A stretch of 64,000 nucleotides of DNA. Origin: JAXLVB01 sp044228045 (GTDB taxonomy: Bacteria; Bacteroidota; Bacteroidia; Cytophagales; Spirosomataceae). Location: the NCBI GenBank assembly GCA_044228045.1, contig JBGAVQ010000001.1, positions 1-64,000 of the forward strand, written 5' to 3'. The notes below the pieces were generated by a model. The model was given only the letters and a program-made list of their open reading frames with translations. It ran no database searches and was not told the DNA's origin. Made by a program: the position numbers and the translations under genes. Below, piece after piece: positions 33,378 to 42,625 of this stretch. Each line of letters opens with the position of its first letter. The first letter of the stretch is position 1.

Positions 33378-34682
33378 TTATATTTTTGGGTATTCCCATC
33401 CTTTCCGATAGTCTCGGCGAAGCAACTTATTGGCCTCTTTGTCATTAAGAATGAGTTCTTTTTCGCCATCCCAATCAATACTTCGCCCTAATTTGTAAGA
33501 TAACATCCCCAGCAATGCCATATTGGTAGAACGATGCCCAATTTCGATGTCACAAACCGAACGGCGATTTGTTTTGATGGCATCTAAAAAATCAGCCCAT
33601 AGCTCGGCGATATTCTGATCGTCGGGCTTATTGAGCTTGGCATCTTCGTGGATAATTGGCTTATTTGGATTGGTTGGGTAAAATGTCCATCCATCTATCC
33701 AGCCCTGATGAAATGTTCCTTCGGTACCATAAAAATAGCACCCAACAGCTTGTTGAGGATTAGTTTTTTCGGCATTATTGCCAGCAAACATCCGATGTTC
33801 CCATTCTACTGTAAAATTCTCGAACTTCCAAACAGCTACTTGGTGGTCGGGGGCATCAGTATTATCTCGCCGGATGGCCCTTCCGCCAGTTGAGAATATT
33901 TTTTGTGGGTGTTTTTCTTCACTCCACCACAAAATCTGGTCAAGCCAATGAATGCCCCAATCGCCCAATTGCCCGTTGGCGTAGTCTAAGTATTGCCTAA
34001 AACCCCGTGGGTGGATCTTGGTGTTAAACGGGCGCATTGGCGCAGGGCCGCACCAAGCATCCCAGTCGAGTCCTTTTGGTGGCTCGCTGTCGGGCGTTAC
34101 TTCGCCAGCCCCACCACCATAATGCACAAAGGCCCGAACCATGCCTATTTTGCCTGCTTTGCCAGATTTCAAAAACTCCATACCCGACTTGTTGTGTGGC
34201 GAAACCCGTCGATGTGTACCCACTTGCACCACTCGGTTGTATTTGCGGGCGGCATTTACCATCGCTCGGCCCTCCATTACGGTATGGCCGATGGGTTTTT
34301 CTACATACACATGCGCCCCCGACTCAATAGCTGCAATACAACAAAGTGGATGCCAATGATCAGGTGTAGCCACAATCACGATTTCGGGTTTTTCTTTGGC
34401 CAATAGTTCTCGGTAATCTCGGTAAATTTTGGGCTGGTCGCTGGTGAGTTTACTGAGTTCGGTAGTGGCTTTTTTGAGTTGGTTTTCGTCCACGTCGCAG
34501 AGAGCCACTAATTTTGACTCACCCGCTTGAAGCGCACAGCGCAGGATGTTCATGCCCCACCAACCTGAGCCAATGAGGGCGGTTCTGTATGGTTGGGTTC
34601 GGCTAAGTGAAGTAATGAGTGGCATGGCCGAATATGCCACGCTGGCGGCAGATGATTTCAGTAGAAAATCACGACGATTCAT
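33378..34682 (-). CDS. Gfo/Idh/MocA-family oxidoreductase, Tat-exported
   Basis: The protein has 434 residues. The N-terminus MNRRDFLLKSSAASVAYSAM is a twin-arginine signal of the kind common in Bacteroidota Gfo/Idh enzymes. A Rossmann fold follows (ALIGSGWWGMNILRCALQAGESKLVALCDVDENQL), then the catalytic EKPIGHTVMEG (Glu-Lys-Pro) and the C-terminal alpha/beta domain with HRVSPHNKSG and WGIHWLDQ. NAD(P)-dependent oxidation of a sugar or sugar acid is likely. It is the first gene of the minus-strand cluster ending with the MFS transporter. Confidence 0.88.
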   Translation of the reverse strand: MNRRDFLLKSSAASVAYSAMPLITSLSRTQPYRTALIGSGWWGMNILRCALQAGESKLVALCDVDENQLKKATTELSKLTSDQPKIYRDYRELLAKEKPEIVIVATPDHWHPLCCIAAIESGAHVYVEKPIGHTVMEGRAMVNAARKYNRVVQVGTHRRVSPHNKSGMEFLKSGKAGKIGMVRAFVHYGGGAGEVTPDSEPPKGLDWDAWCGPAPMRPFNTKIHPRGFRQYLDYANGQLGDWGIHWLDQILWWSEEKHPQKIFSTGGRAIRRDNTDAPDHQVAVWKFENFTVEWEHRMFAGNNAEKTNPQQAVGCYFYGTEGTFHQGWIDGWTFYPTNPNKPIIHEDAKLNKPDDQNIAELWADFLDAIKTNRRSVCDIEIGHRSTNMALLGMLSYKLGRSIDWDGEKELILNDKEANKLLRRDYRKGWEYPKI

Positions 34683-34840
34683 CGGTATAAAAAGGTTTTA
34701 GAGGAGATGCTCACAATGTTACTAAAAAATTGAGTTACTTGTGTTGTCAATCTAATTTTCCGCTTGGTTTCTATTTTTAATACTTGTTCTGGATACCACT
34801 GAACGATGAGGTATTCTGTTGGCTATTAACATATTAATAA

Positions 34841-34871
34841 AAAAGGGCAAGCCTCACCAGCTTGCCCTTTT
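34841..34871 (-). terminator. terminator after the beta-barrel gene
   Basis: AAAAGGGCAAGC and GCTTGCCCTTTT form a stem with T-tracts on both strands. It lies just past the stop of the minus-strand barrel gene at 34887. Confidence 0.82.
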
Positions 34872-34886
34872 GCAAAAAAATGATTC

Positions 34887-35486
34887 TTAAAACTTGTAAC
34901 TCACATACGCCTGAAAGCCAGCATTGCGAAGTTGGAACACATCCGAAAAGTTGAGGCTATTGCTGATTTTGAAGTCTTTGTTGATGTCGTTGAAACCCAA
35001 CTGGTAGCGTCCACCAAGCGACATGCCATCGGTTACTTTGAGCTCAACACCAGCTACGCCGCTTACGTCCACTTTACGAAATACGTTATCATAAGAAACC
35101 GAGAACAAGTCGTTCATAATACCGATGCGGGCATTGGCTAAGTAACTAACTTGTGGGCCAACCAATAGTGCAAATTTATCGTGCAATTGCAGTTTGGCCA
35201 TCACAGGTGCTTGTATGTAATGCAAGCCTACGTTGCCAACGCCACCTACCTTGAAGCCTTGCATTGAATAGAGCAGTTCGGGTTGAATGCCAATTTTATC
35301 AGAAAGCGAGAGGTCGTTGATAACAATACCCGCATGAAAACCCTGCTTGGGTTGAAACAAATTGCCTGGTTCAGGCGATACAATTACATCGGACTGATTG
35401 AAGCCAGCTTTTAGTGAAAAACTTTGGGCGTTAGCAATAGTGGCAGCTACTACGAACATAAGGCTGAGGGCAAGGGTCTTTTTCAT
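34887..35486 (-). CDS. outer-membrane beta-barrel protein (PorT-like)
   Basis: The protein has 199 residues. The signal peptide MKKTLALSLMFVVAATIANAQ is cleaved near residue 21. The rest has the SLKAGFNQSDVIVSPE opening and the alternating-strand pattern of OMP_b-brl_2/PorT barrels, ending in VSYKF. No catalytic site is visible. It is divergent from the serine hydrolase. Confidence 0.75.
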   Translation of the reverse strand: MKKTLALSLMFVVAATIANAQSFSLKAGFNQSDVIVSPEPGNLFQPKQGFHAGIVINDLSLSDKIGIQPELLYSMQGFKVGGVGNVGLHYIQAPVMAKLQLHDKFALLVGPQVSYLANARIGIMNDLFSVSYDNVFRKVDVSGVAGVELKVTDGMSLGGRYQLGFNDINKDFKISNSLNFSDVFQLRNAGFQAYVSYKF

Positions 35487-35667
35487 TTTTTTAAAGATTT
35501 GTAGTTATTAGATGTCTGTTTAGGAATGAAAACTGTTTGGTGGAAAAATCAAAAACAATTCGTGAAATCCTCCCAATCGTTTTTCTATCTTTGAAACGAC
35601 AAACCTGCCCAAAGGATAGTTAATAAAACGTTAAGTGATGTTAAGAAGTGTTAAATGCCCTTTTCTG

Positions 35668-37176
35668 ATGAAAAAAACGGTTCTTCTCCCCCTGTTTTTC
35701 CTCCTGTTTTCAGTTTCGGCCATTGCCCAAAAGAAGAAATCCGCAGCTCTTGACACTTATCAAGAGCTGGATAATTTTATGAGCCAAATGATGACCGAAT
35801 GGAAAATACCCGGTGCGGCCATTGCCATTGTGAAAGACGGCCAAGTGCTATACACCAAAGGCTATGGCATTAAGAATATACAAACCAAAGAGCCTGTAAC
35901 CGAAAAAACCTTGTTCGGCATAGCTTCGTGTAGTAAGTCGTTTACGTCGGCGTGTTTGGCGATTTTGGCGGATGAAGGAAAATTAGATTGGAACAAGCCC
36001 GTGAAGGAGTATATGCCTGATTTTCAGCTCTATGACGAATACGCCACCCGTACCGTAACAGCACGAGAGCTGGTATCGCACCGAACGGGTCTGCCTCGCC
36101 ACGACTTGCTGTGGAGTGGCAGCGGCCTGAACCGTAAACAATTGTTTGAAAAACTTAAGTATTTGCCGCCTTCTAAGCCTGTATTTGCTCAGTATCAATA
36201 CAATAACTTAATGTACATGGCAGCAGGGGTGCTTATTGAGCGACTGTCTGGAAAGACATGGGAAGAGTTTATGAAAGAAAAAATAGTGACTCCCCTCAAT
36301 ATGAACCACACTGTATTGACGTATCCAGAAATGCTAAAAACCAGCGATTTCGCAAGTTCTTATGTAGAAAGAGCCGCCCAATTGGTAGAGGCTGGTTATT
36401 TTAGTAATGTAGATGCCATCGGCCCAGCGGGGGCTATCAAGTCAAACATGGTGGATATGGCTCATTGGTTGCAACTGCAACTCAACAACGGTAAATTTGA
36501 GAACAAGGTAGTGGTTTCGGAAAAAAACTTACGGGAAAATCATACACCTCAAACGGCGGTGTTTCCTGCAGAAGCCAAGTACCCAGAGTTGGGTTTTGCT
36601 ACTTATGGCATGGGTTGGACACTCAACACCTACCGAGGACATTTGCGCCGCCAACACAATGGCTCTATTGAGGGCTATCGCTCACAAATGACGATTTTCC
36701 CAAATGATAAATTGGGTATATTTATTACTACCAATACAGGTACAGCCGAGTATTATTTTGTAAATACTATCACGAACTATATTGTAGATAAGTGGCTCAA
36801 TATGAATCAAATAGACTGGAATAGTAGATTTAAACAAGAACAAGCGGAAGGTAAAGCGGCTCAAGAAAAAGCTAAATTAGAGAACTTAGCCAAACGCCAG
36901 CCCAATGCGCCGCCTACACACACGTTTGAGTCATACGCAGGTACGTATGAGCATCCAGGTTATGGGCTTTTGACGCTACGCTTCAACGATGGGAGGCTCG
37001 TTGGTACATTACGAACGATGCCCATTAGCTTGCAGCATTATCACTACGATGTATTTGAAGGAACAGGTGCTTTTGATATGGTAAAGTTTAACTTTGCTCC
37101 TGCTGTTAATGGAAACATTGAGCGAGTAGTAGCGAGTATTCCAAACGCTGGGGAAATAGAATTTAAGCGAAAGTAA
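35668..37176 (+). CDS. serine beta-lactamase-like hydrolase with DUF3471-type tail
   Basis: Predicted length is 502 residues from ATG at 35668, which begins a clean signal peptide (MKKTVLLPLFFLLFSVSAIAQ); an upstream in-frame ATG at 35635 adds MMLRSVKCPFL. The class C/PBP fold shows Ser87-x2-Lys90 (SCSK) and Tyr178-x-Asn180 (YNN), and HNGSIEGY supplies the third motif region. The C-terminal 100 residues (YAGTYEHPGYGLLTLRFNDGRL) are a DUF3471-like domain. A peptidase or esterase role is likely; beta-lactam resistance is not implied. A TATCTTTG -7-like box lies at 35586-35593. Confidence 0.88.
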   Translation: MKKTVLLPLFFLLFSVSAIAQKKKSAALDTYQELDNFMSQMMTEWKIPGAAIAIVKDGQVLYTKGYGIKNIQTKEPVTEKTLFGIASCSKSFTSACLAILADEGKLDWNKPVKEYMPDFQLYDEYATRTVTARELVSHRTGLPRHDLLWSGSGLNRKQLFEKLKYLPPSKPVFAQYQYNNLMYMAAGVLIERLSGKTWEEFMKEKIVTPLNMNHTVLTYPEMLKTSDFASSYVERAAQLVEAGYFSNVDAIGPAGAIKSNMVDMAHWLQLQLNNGKFENKVVVSEKNLRENHTPQTAVFPAEAKYPELGFATYGMGWTLNTYRGHLRRQHNGSIEGYRSQMTIFPNDKLGIFITTNTGTAEYYFVNTITNYIVDKWLNMNQIDWNSRFKQEQAEGKAAQEKAKLENLAKRQPNAPPTHTFESYAGTYEHPGYGLLTLRFNDGRLVGTLRTMPISLQHYHYDVFEGTGAFDMVKFNFAPAVNGNIERVVASIPNAGEIEFKRK

Positions 37177-37571
37177 AAACTATCTGATAAACAGTGGGCT
37201 TATGTTTTATCATAAAGGATATCTAATTTTCAAAAGACCTCAAAAAGCCTTTCCGAAAAGTAGGCTACCCTCTTTTTTTATTTAATTTATTGATAATGAG
37301 TGCTTTAATGGGGTGATAATAAATAATGGTGAAAATAGTTTTCAAAAAACAGTGCTGCCATAGTTCCGAACTAAGGCTCTACATGAAACTTCTGGGACTC
37401 ATCCACGGCAGCGGCCGACCATCCTGTTCCTTCGGAATACCTTCGCTCTGGCGATCAGAGTCTCCTCCTCGATGGAATGCCACAGGCAGATAAAAACTTT
37501 TTCCTTACATACTGCTACTGTACAAGTAGGACTTATTAGCGGTGAAGTGATTATATTTAGTTTTTAAAGTA
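37177..37571. other. 395-base intergenic region with GC-rich structured block
   Basis: The outer parts are A/T-rich and carry no gene I can support. The central block (37353-37488) is compact and hairpin-rich; see the separate entry. Confidence 0.5.
37353..37488. ncRNA. candidate structured RNA element (orientation unresolved)
   Basis: Five short perfect stems lie within 136 bases: TAGTT/AACTA (37361-37373), GCTGCC/GGCAGC (37354-37359 with 37407-37412), TTCC/GGAA (37427-37437), CTCTG/CAGAG (37446-37460) and TGCC/GGCA (37478-37488). CCATC/GATGG (37419-37423 with 37471-37475) closes several of them. The block is richer in G and C than the flanks. A 36-codon ORF also runs through it on the plus strand but looks incidental. 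No known RNA family is recognised. Confidence 0.4.
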
Positions 37572-38591
37572 TTACCACATGTGTGTTGGGCACAATATGC
37601 GCTGCTTATTGTTAAGCATAATGCCTACTACTACTTCATGGCTACCCTTCGCAACGGTGTTGATGTTTGACAATACATAATCATAAGAGTAGCCAATATT
37701 AACTAAGTAGCTGACATTGAGGCCAATCATGCCTACCACAGCATCTTTGTGCCGATACGAAGCACCCATCCAAAACCTGTCTCTAAAAAACATTTTGGCA
37801 TTTACATCAAATGAAATTGGCGTGGGGCGAACGTATTTAACCATAAGAGAAGGCGCAAACGACCAGTCTTCGCTCAACTCAGCCCTATATCCTGCCGTTA
37901 CAAAGTAATGAGTATAAAGCGTGCCGAGCCAACTATATTTGGTTAAATCGGCTTGGTAATTCAGTTTTTTAGAAACAATTTGATTTGCTGCCGCTCCCAC
38001 ATACCAGTTGCGGGTGTAGAGCCACGCACCAATATTGACATCTGGTTGTGTAGTGTTTACCTTGCCTTGTTGCACCACTTGGTCATTGGGATTGGCCAAG
38101 GTAATTTTATCAAAGTCAAGGGTATGCTGCGTAAGCCCACCCGAAGCCCCAAGTGACAACTTCATTCCGTTATTGAGTGGCAAATGATAAGCATAACTAA
38201 GTGCAAACGAGGTGCGTGCAGTAGGCCCGGTTTTGTCACTAATCAGCATAGCACCTACACCATGATGCCCAGGCACTACTTGATACCGATTGTATGTAGA
38301 TTTGGGGATATGCCTTCCGTTGCGTCCTCGCACGGGCAAAGCACCTACACTGGTGCGATCGGGTTTGTTGAGTGCACCATGCCCCGACAGATAGAACGTA
38401 GTAGGCTCGCCTCCAAAGCCAGTCCATTGATTACGATACCCTGTTTTAATATCGATATAATCTTCAATTCCACTCAAAGCGGGGTTCAAAACATAGCCGT
38501 TCATCATGTACTGGCTATAATGAGGCTTTTGCTGCGCACAAAGCCCCCCACTCCACAAAAATCCAATCAGAATCAATAAACGTTTTGGCAT
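37572..38591 (-). CDS. type IX secretion membrane protein PorP/SprF family
   Basis: I take the ATG at 38591 (339 residues), which starts a clear signal peptide (MPKRLLILIGFLWSGGLCAQQ); an in-frame ATG at 38630 adds 13 residues. The mature part opens with QKPHYSQYMMNGYVLNPALSG, the hallmark of PorP/SprF, followed by a barrel pattern (GYRNQWTGFGGEPTTFYLSGHG, WMGASYRHKDAVVGMIGLNVSYLVNIGYSYDY). These proteins sit in the outer membrane and attach type IX cargo or gliding adhesins. No gldJ-type or SprB-like gene is adjacent in the window. Confidence 0.9.
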   Translation of the reverse strand: MPKRLLILIGFLWSGGLCAQQKPHYSQYMMNGYVLNPALSGIEDYIDIKTGYRNQWTGFGGEPTTFYLSGHGALNKPDRTSVGALPVRGRNGRHIPKSTYNRYQVVPGHHGVGAMLISDKTGPTARTSFALSYAYHLPLNNGMKLSLGASGGLTQHTLDFDKITLANPNDQVVQQGKVNTTQPDVNIGAWLYTRNWYVGAAANQIVSKKLNYQADLTKYSWLGTLYTHYFVTAGYRAELSEDWSFAPSLMVKYVRPTPISFDVNAKMFFRDRFWMGASYRHKDAVVGMIGLNVSYLVNIGYSYDYVLSNINTVAKGSHEVVVGIMLNNKQRILCPTHMW

Positions 38592-38747
38592 ATAGACAAA
38601 AAATGGATGCTGGTTTCGTACCAGCATCATAACGAAATTCTTGCCCTAAAATTAAGCGTTAATTGAAACTTTATTATGTTTTCATTGATTTCTTTCGGCA
38701 AGCGACCATTTATTCATCGTTAGTGTGGGTCAAATTATCACTTGAGC

Positions 38748-39410
38748 CTACTTGGTAGCGGCTCTTTTGAGCCGAGCAGCTTTGTTAAGGAAATAAATAC
38801 CCGCCCAAAACGACCCCACTGTCAGGAGGGCATACAACACGATTTCTAAGGCTGGTGAACCACAGCTAATAGCACAAATAAGTATTGAGCCAAAGAATAT
38901 ACCAGCCAACAATAGTAAAATTCCCCCTACTATTAAGCCAGTATTATTTGGCTTACTTTGTGGACTTGCCTGTTTTTTATAGGCTTTCCACTGTTTTTTT
39001 AGCTCATGCCGTAGCTGTTTTTTACTGACAGGCTGGCTAACTTGGTGTGTGCCCTCCGAAGTCCACGCTATCGAGGTAGCGGTAGTAGGGTTAAGGCGTT
39101 GTTGTAAAATGTTTCCAAAAACCAAGGATAATACAAATGTGCAAGCAAACAGCAATCGGGTACTTTTTTGGCGTAACCGAAGCTCACGCTCTTTGCTTAA
39201 GACTGGGGCTTTTTGGTAATAGTTGTTTTGCAGGGCAATTACCCCCAATACAATAGCTACCACGATTATATCCAATAAGCGTTCGTTGATAACAGGCAAT
39301 ATCACTCGCCCCAGCCTGATACCAAAAGCTATTTCAAAAATCCCTATCAACACAATGCACCCGATGGCAAGCCGGGGATGGTTTTTTGCCCAAAGCGGAA
39401 GCGTTTTCAT
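38748..39410 (-). CDS. multi-pass membrane protein, unknown function
   Basis: I do not recognise a family. The protein has 220 residues with hydrophobic segments at about 13-33, 43-61, 86-104, 160-182 and 185-207. A basic, polar loop (KKQLRHELKKQWKAYKKQ) lies between the first three and the last two. The start codon overlaps no other gene. It lies between PorP and aspS on the minus strand, with no operon partner. Confidence 0.6.
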   Translation of the reverse strand: MKTLPLWAKNHPRLAIGCIVLIGIFEIAFGIRLGRVILPVINERLLDIIVVAIVLGVIALQNNYYQKAPVLSKERELRLRQKSTRLLFACTFVLSLVFGNILQQRLNPTTATSIAWTSEGTHQVSQPVSKKQLRHELKKQWKAYKKQASPQSKPNNTGLIVGGILLLLAGIFFGSILICAISCGSPALEIVLYALLTVGSFWAGIYFLNKAARLKRAATK

Positions 39411-39568
39411 ATCGGTAAGGGTTATTTTTAGGAAAGCTATTAGATTTTCGGATAATTGTCAATAAAATCTTGAAAAAATTCAAACTATCTTGCTTATAGA
39501 AACGAAGCGAATGTTTACAAATCATTTCTCATTACTCACAAAAAACGCTAATTTTGCAAACTTTTGTA

Positions 39569-39632
39569 GCACCGACCTCTGGTCGGTATAGTCAGTATAT
39601 TTGTTTTAACTACGAACTGGACGTTCGTGCCA
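39569..39632. repeat. interspersed hairpin element before aspS
   Basis: Two small inverted repeats lie in tandem: ACCGACCTCTGGTCGGT (39571-39587) and ACGAACTGGACGTTCGT (39612-39628). The GGTCGGT word also appears at about 48447-48463 and in terminators at 29974-30011 and 46743-46781. Confidence 0.6.
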
Positions 39633-39641
39633 CTTAATATT

Positions 39642-41390
39642 ATGCTCAGAACACACACTTGCGGCGAGTTACGAATCTCTGATACCAATAAAAAAGTTAC
39701 CCTTTGCGGCTGGGTACAACGTAGCCGTGACAAAGGCGGAATGCTCTGGATTGACCTTCGTGATCGCTATGGCCTTACGCAATTGATTTTGGAAGAAGGC
39801 AAAACGCCCAAAGCAGTACTCGACACGGCTCGTTCGTTGGGGCGTGAATTCGTTATTTCAGCAACTGGAACGGTAATCGAACGTTTTTCTAAAAATGATA
39901 AAATTGCAACAGGTGATATAGAAGTAAGAATTGAAAGCCTGCAAATTCTGAATTCGGCTAAACTGCCTCCATTCTTGATAGAAGACGATACCGACGGTGG
40001 CGACGACCTGCGCATGAAATATCGGTACTTAGATTTGCGCCGTAACCCTGTTCGTAACAACTTACAATTGCGCCACAAAATGGCACAGGCAACTCGTGCG
40101 TATTTGGACGGGCAAGATTTTATTGAGGTAGAAACACCCGTACTCATCAAGTCCACGCCCGAAGGCGCACGTGACTTTGTAGTGCCAAGCCGCATGAATC
40201 CAGGCGAATTTTACGCCTTGCCGCAGTCGCCACAAACATTCAAGCAACTGTTGATGGTATCAGGTTTTGACCGTTACTTCCAGATTGTCAAGTGTTTTCG
40301 TGACGAAGACCTTCGTGCCGACCGCCAGCCTGAGTTTACACAAATAGACTGCGAGATGTCGTTTATTACCCAAGAAGACATCCTCCAAATGTTTGAAGGC
40401 TTGGTACGCCACTTGTTCAAAAGTGTGAAGGGTTTAGACCTACCCGAAATCCCTCGTATGACCTACGACAATGCCATGCGCCTCTATGGCAGCGACAAGC
40501 CTGATATTCGTTTTGGAATGCAGTTTGTTGAACTCAACGACGTAGCCAAACACAAAGAGTTTAATGTGTTTAACGAAGCCGAACTCGTGGTAGGCATTTG
40601 CGCTAAGGGCTGTGCCGACTATACCCGCAAGCAAGTGGACGAACTGACAGAGTTTGTCAAGCGTCCACAAGTAGGTGCAAAAGGCTTGGTTTATGCACGA
40701 TATAATGCCGATGGTACACTAAAATCATCGGTTGATAAGTTTTATAGTGAAGAAGATTTGAAATTGTGGGCAGCAAAATTTGGTGCTGAAAAAGGCGATT
40801 TAATGCTGATTTTGAGTGGAACAGCTGATAAAGTTCGCAAACAATTGAACGAACTCCGCCTCGAAATGGGTAGTCGCTTAGGTTTACGTAACCCAAGTGA
40901 TTATAAAGTGCTATGGGTATTGGACTTTCCGTTGTTAGAATATGGTGAGGAAGAGAACCGCTGGTTTGCCATGCACCACCCGTTCACAAGTCCAAAGCCC
41001 GAAGACATCCCATTGCTTGATACCGACCTCGGTAGTGTGCGAGCCAATGCCTACGACATGGTTATCAACGGCGTAGAAGTAGGAGGGGGCTCTATTCGGA
41101 TTTTCCAACGTGAATTGCAGTCAAAAATGTTTGAGATTTTGGGCTTTACACCCGAAGAAGCCAAAAAACAGTTTGGCTTTTTGATGGATGCCTTTGAGTT
41201 TGGCGCACCACCACACGGCGGCATCGCCTTTGGCTTTGACCGCCTATGTTCGTTGTTTGGGGGTGTTGATTCCATTAGAGATTTCATTGCCTTCCCCAAA
41301 AACAACTCAGGCCGTGATGTAATGATAGACTCGCCTTCAACTATTGCCGATGCGCAGTTGAATGAATTGAAGATAAAAGTAGCCTTGTAA
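39642..41390 (+). CDS. aspS: aspartate--tRNA ligase
   Basis: This class II aminoacyl-tRNA synthetase has 582 residues from ATG at 39642 (MLRTHTCGELR, the usual start); five extra residues from an upstream ATG lie in the hairpin element. The N-terminal OB anticodon-binding domain includes VTLCGWVQRSRDKGG. The catalytic domain has FRDEDLRADRQPEFTQID (motif 2) and GIAFGFDRL (motif 3). A GAD insertion domain sits in between, as in bacterial enzymes of this length. A terminator follows at 41410-41439. Confidence 0.96.
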   Translation: MLRTHTCGELRISDTNKKVTLCGWVQRSRDKGGMLWIDLRDRYGLTQLILEEGKTPKAVLDTARSLGREFVISATGTVIERFSKNDKIATGDIEVRIESLQILNSAKLPPFLIEDDTDGGDDLRMKYRYLDLRRNPVRNNLQLRHKMAQATRAYLDGQDFIEVETPVLIKSTPEGARDFVVPSRMNPGEFYALPQSPQTFKQLLMVSGFDRYFQIVKCFRDEDLRADRQPEFTQIDCEMSFITQEDILQMFEGLVRHLFKSVKGLDLPEIPRMTYDNAMRLYGSDKPDIRFGMQFVELNDVAKHKEFNVFNEAELVVGICAKGCADYTRKQVDELTEFVKRPQVGAKGLVYARYNADGTLKSSVDKFYSEEDLKLWAAKFGAEKGDLMLILSGTADKVRKQLNELRLEMGSRLGLRNPSDYKVLWVLDFPLLEYGEEENRWFAMHHPFTSPKPEDIPLLDTDLGSVRANAYDMVINGVEVGGGSIRIFQRELQSKMFEILGFTPEEAKKQFGFLMDAFEFGAPPHGGIAFGFDRLCSLFGGVDSIRDFIAFPKNNSGRDVMIDSPSTIADAQLNELKIKVAL

Positions 41391-41409
41391 ATAACGAACT
41401 ACTAACTAT

Positions 41410-41439
41410 CCTGAGCAGATGTAGGTCTGCTCAGGTTTT
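41410..41439 (+). terminator. terminator after aspS
   Basis: CCTGAGCAGA (41410-41419) pairs perfectly with TCTGCTCAGG (41426-41435), followed by TTTT. It lies between aspS and the DUF4833 gene. Confidence 0.82.
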
Positions 41440-41449
41440 CAATACCTCA

Positions 41450-42001
41450 ATGCCTTTTAAACTTTTGTTGGTTGCTTTTTTTGGATTTTTTGCCTCAGGT
41501 GCCTTTGCCCAAAAAGATTTAGACCTACCCCCTGACAAACTCCCTATTCCGCCAGCTTCGCCTGTTCGGTTGTTCATTATTCAGCGTAATACAACAACCA
41601 ATACAGTGGTTTATGATGGTAATTTGTTACCTACCAAAAAACTACATCCTGACTTGCCCGTAAGGGTTTATTGGATTCGATATGGCGAAAAAGGACAAAA
41701 ACAAGAGTTGAGTGCCATTCAACGCAACCTTGCGTATGGCTATGATTCAACACCAATCGCCAAAGAACCAGGTAGCTACGACTTCAACATCATTTCATAT
41801 CGAAAACGACGATTCAAAATCACCCTCGACGACGAGGGCAACCCAATGGCTCTGTTTCCTATTGCTGGACGAATGCAGAAACTCCAAAGGATTTATATCA
41901 AATTAGAAGAAAATGGGTTCTTCCCAAAGCTCATTTATGTAGAACTTTTTGGCAAAGACCCCAAAACAGGTGCCGATGCTTATGAGCGGTTTAAGCCGTA
42001 A
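41450..42001 (+). CDS. DUF4833 secreted protein
   Basis: The protein has 183 residues with signal peptide MPFKLLLVAFFGFFASGAFAQ. The body has VRLFIIQRNTTTNTVVYDGNL, PVRVYWIRYGEKGQKQELSAIQRNLAYGY and IYIKLEENGFFPKLIYVELFG, matching DUF4833 in order. Function is unknown, probably periplasmic or outer membrane. Its end overlaps the convergent cupin gene by 11 bases. Confidence 0.78.
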   Translation: MPFKLLLVAFFGFFASGAFAQKDLDLPPDKLPIPPASPVRLFIIQRNTTTNTVVYDGNLLPTKKLHPDLPVRVYWIRYGEKGQKQELSAIQRNLAYGYDSTPIAKEPGSYDFNIISYRKRRFKITLDDEGNPMALFPIAGRMQKLQRIYIKLEENGFFPKLIYVELFGKDPKTGADAYERFKP

Positions 42002-42491
42002 GTAGCTCTATAATGGGCAATAAGTCAGGGAATAGCAATTGTAGCTGCTCACGAGTACCCAATTCAAAATCAGCGAAGTCGAACCCCGGAGCAACCGTAC
42101 AACCCACCAAGGAGTAACTATCTGGCTCACAGGGCTTTGCGCCAAACCAACAACCTGCTGGTACCACTGCCTGAAATACCTCTCCATTTGTAGGATTATC
42201 TCCCAGTCTAATAATTTGTAAGTTACCATCGTTAGTAATCACATACACATTGAGTGGACAACCGGCATAAAAATGCCAGATTTCGTCGGACTGAATGCGA
42301 TGTAGGGTAGAGAAATGATGGCTTTCAAGCAAGAAATAAATGGCCGTGCCCAAGCTCCGATTCCCCGAAAATCGGCTTGGCAAGGCTTCGTGCGCTACTT
42401 GCTCGGCAGAGCGATAAGTTTCTACAAAATAACCGCCTTCTGGGTGGGTTTGCATCCCCAATGTTTCGACCCAATAACTAACTGTTTGCAT
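41991..42491 (-). CDS. DUF985 (cupin_5) protein
   Basis: The protein has 166 residues and no signal peptide. Cupin motif residues are HPEGGYFVETYRS near the N-terminus, IYFLLESHHFSTLHRIQSDEIWHFYAGCPLNVYVI and a final GFDFADFELGTREQL, the DUF985 order. The substrate and the metal are unknown; a sugar-related or plant-inducible role reported for relatives cannot be assumed. It ends inside the last bases of the convergent gene. Confidence 0.85.
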   Translation of the reverse strand: MQTVSYWVETLGMQTHPEGGYFVETYRSAEQVAHEALPSRFSGNRSLGTAIYFLLESHHFSTLHRIQSDEIWHFYAGCPLNVYVITNDGNLQIIRLGDNPTNGEVFQAVVPAGCWFGAKPCEPDSYSLVGCTVAPGFDFADFELGTREQLQLLFPDLLPIIELLTA

Positions 42492-42625
42492 AGAAAATGA
42501 ATTGAACTGTCTGCTAACCCTGATATGCCATCGGGGTTGAGTGGTTTTGCGTCTCCGACGCTAATTTATTACATTTTGGCATGAATTCTGATTATGGATT
42601 TACTGTTACCCAAACAGATGGAACA

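Noticed and set aside
37353..37488. Identification of the structured block as RNase P, SRP RNA, tmRNA, hammerhead or B12 riboswitch
   Set aside because: The conserved core words of these families (for example the SRP GGAAG tetraloop region or the hammerhead CUGAUGA/GAAA pair) are not present in the required order.
37383..37493. A 36-codon frame through the structured block
   Set aside because: Proline/serine/arginine-rich composition follows from the GC-rich hairpins, and no start-region or family evidence supports translation.
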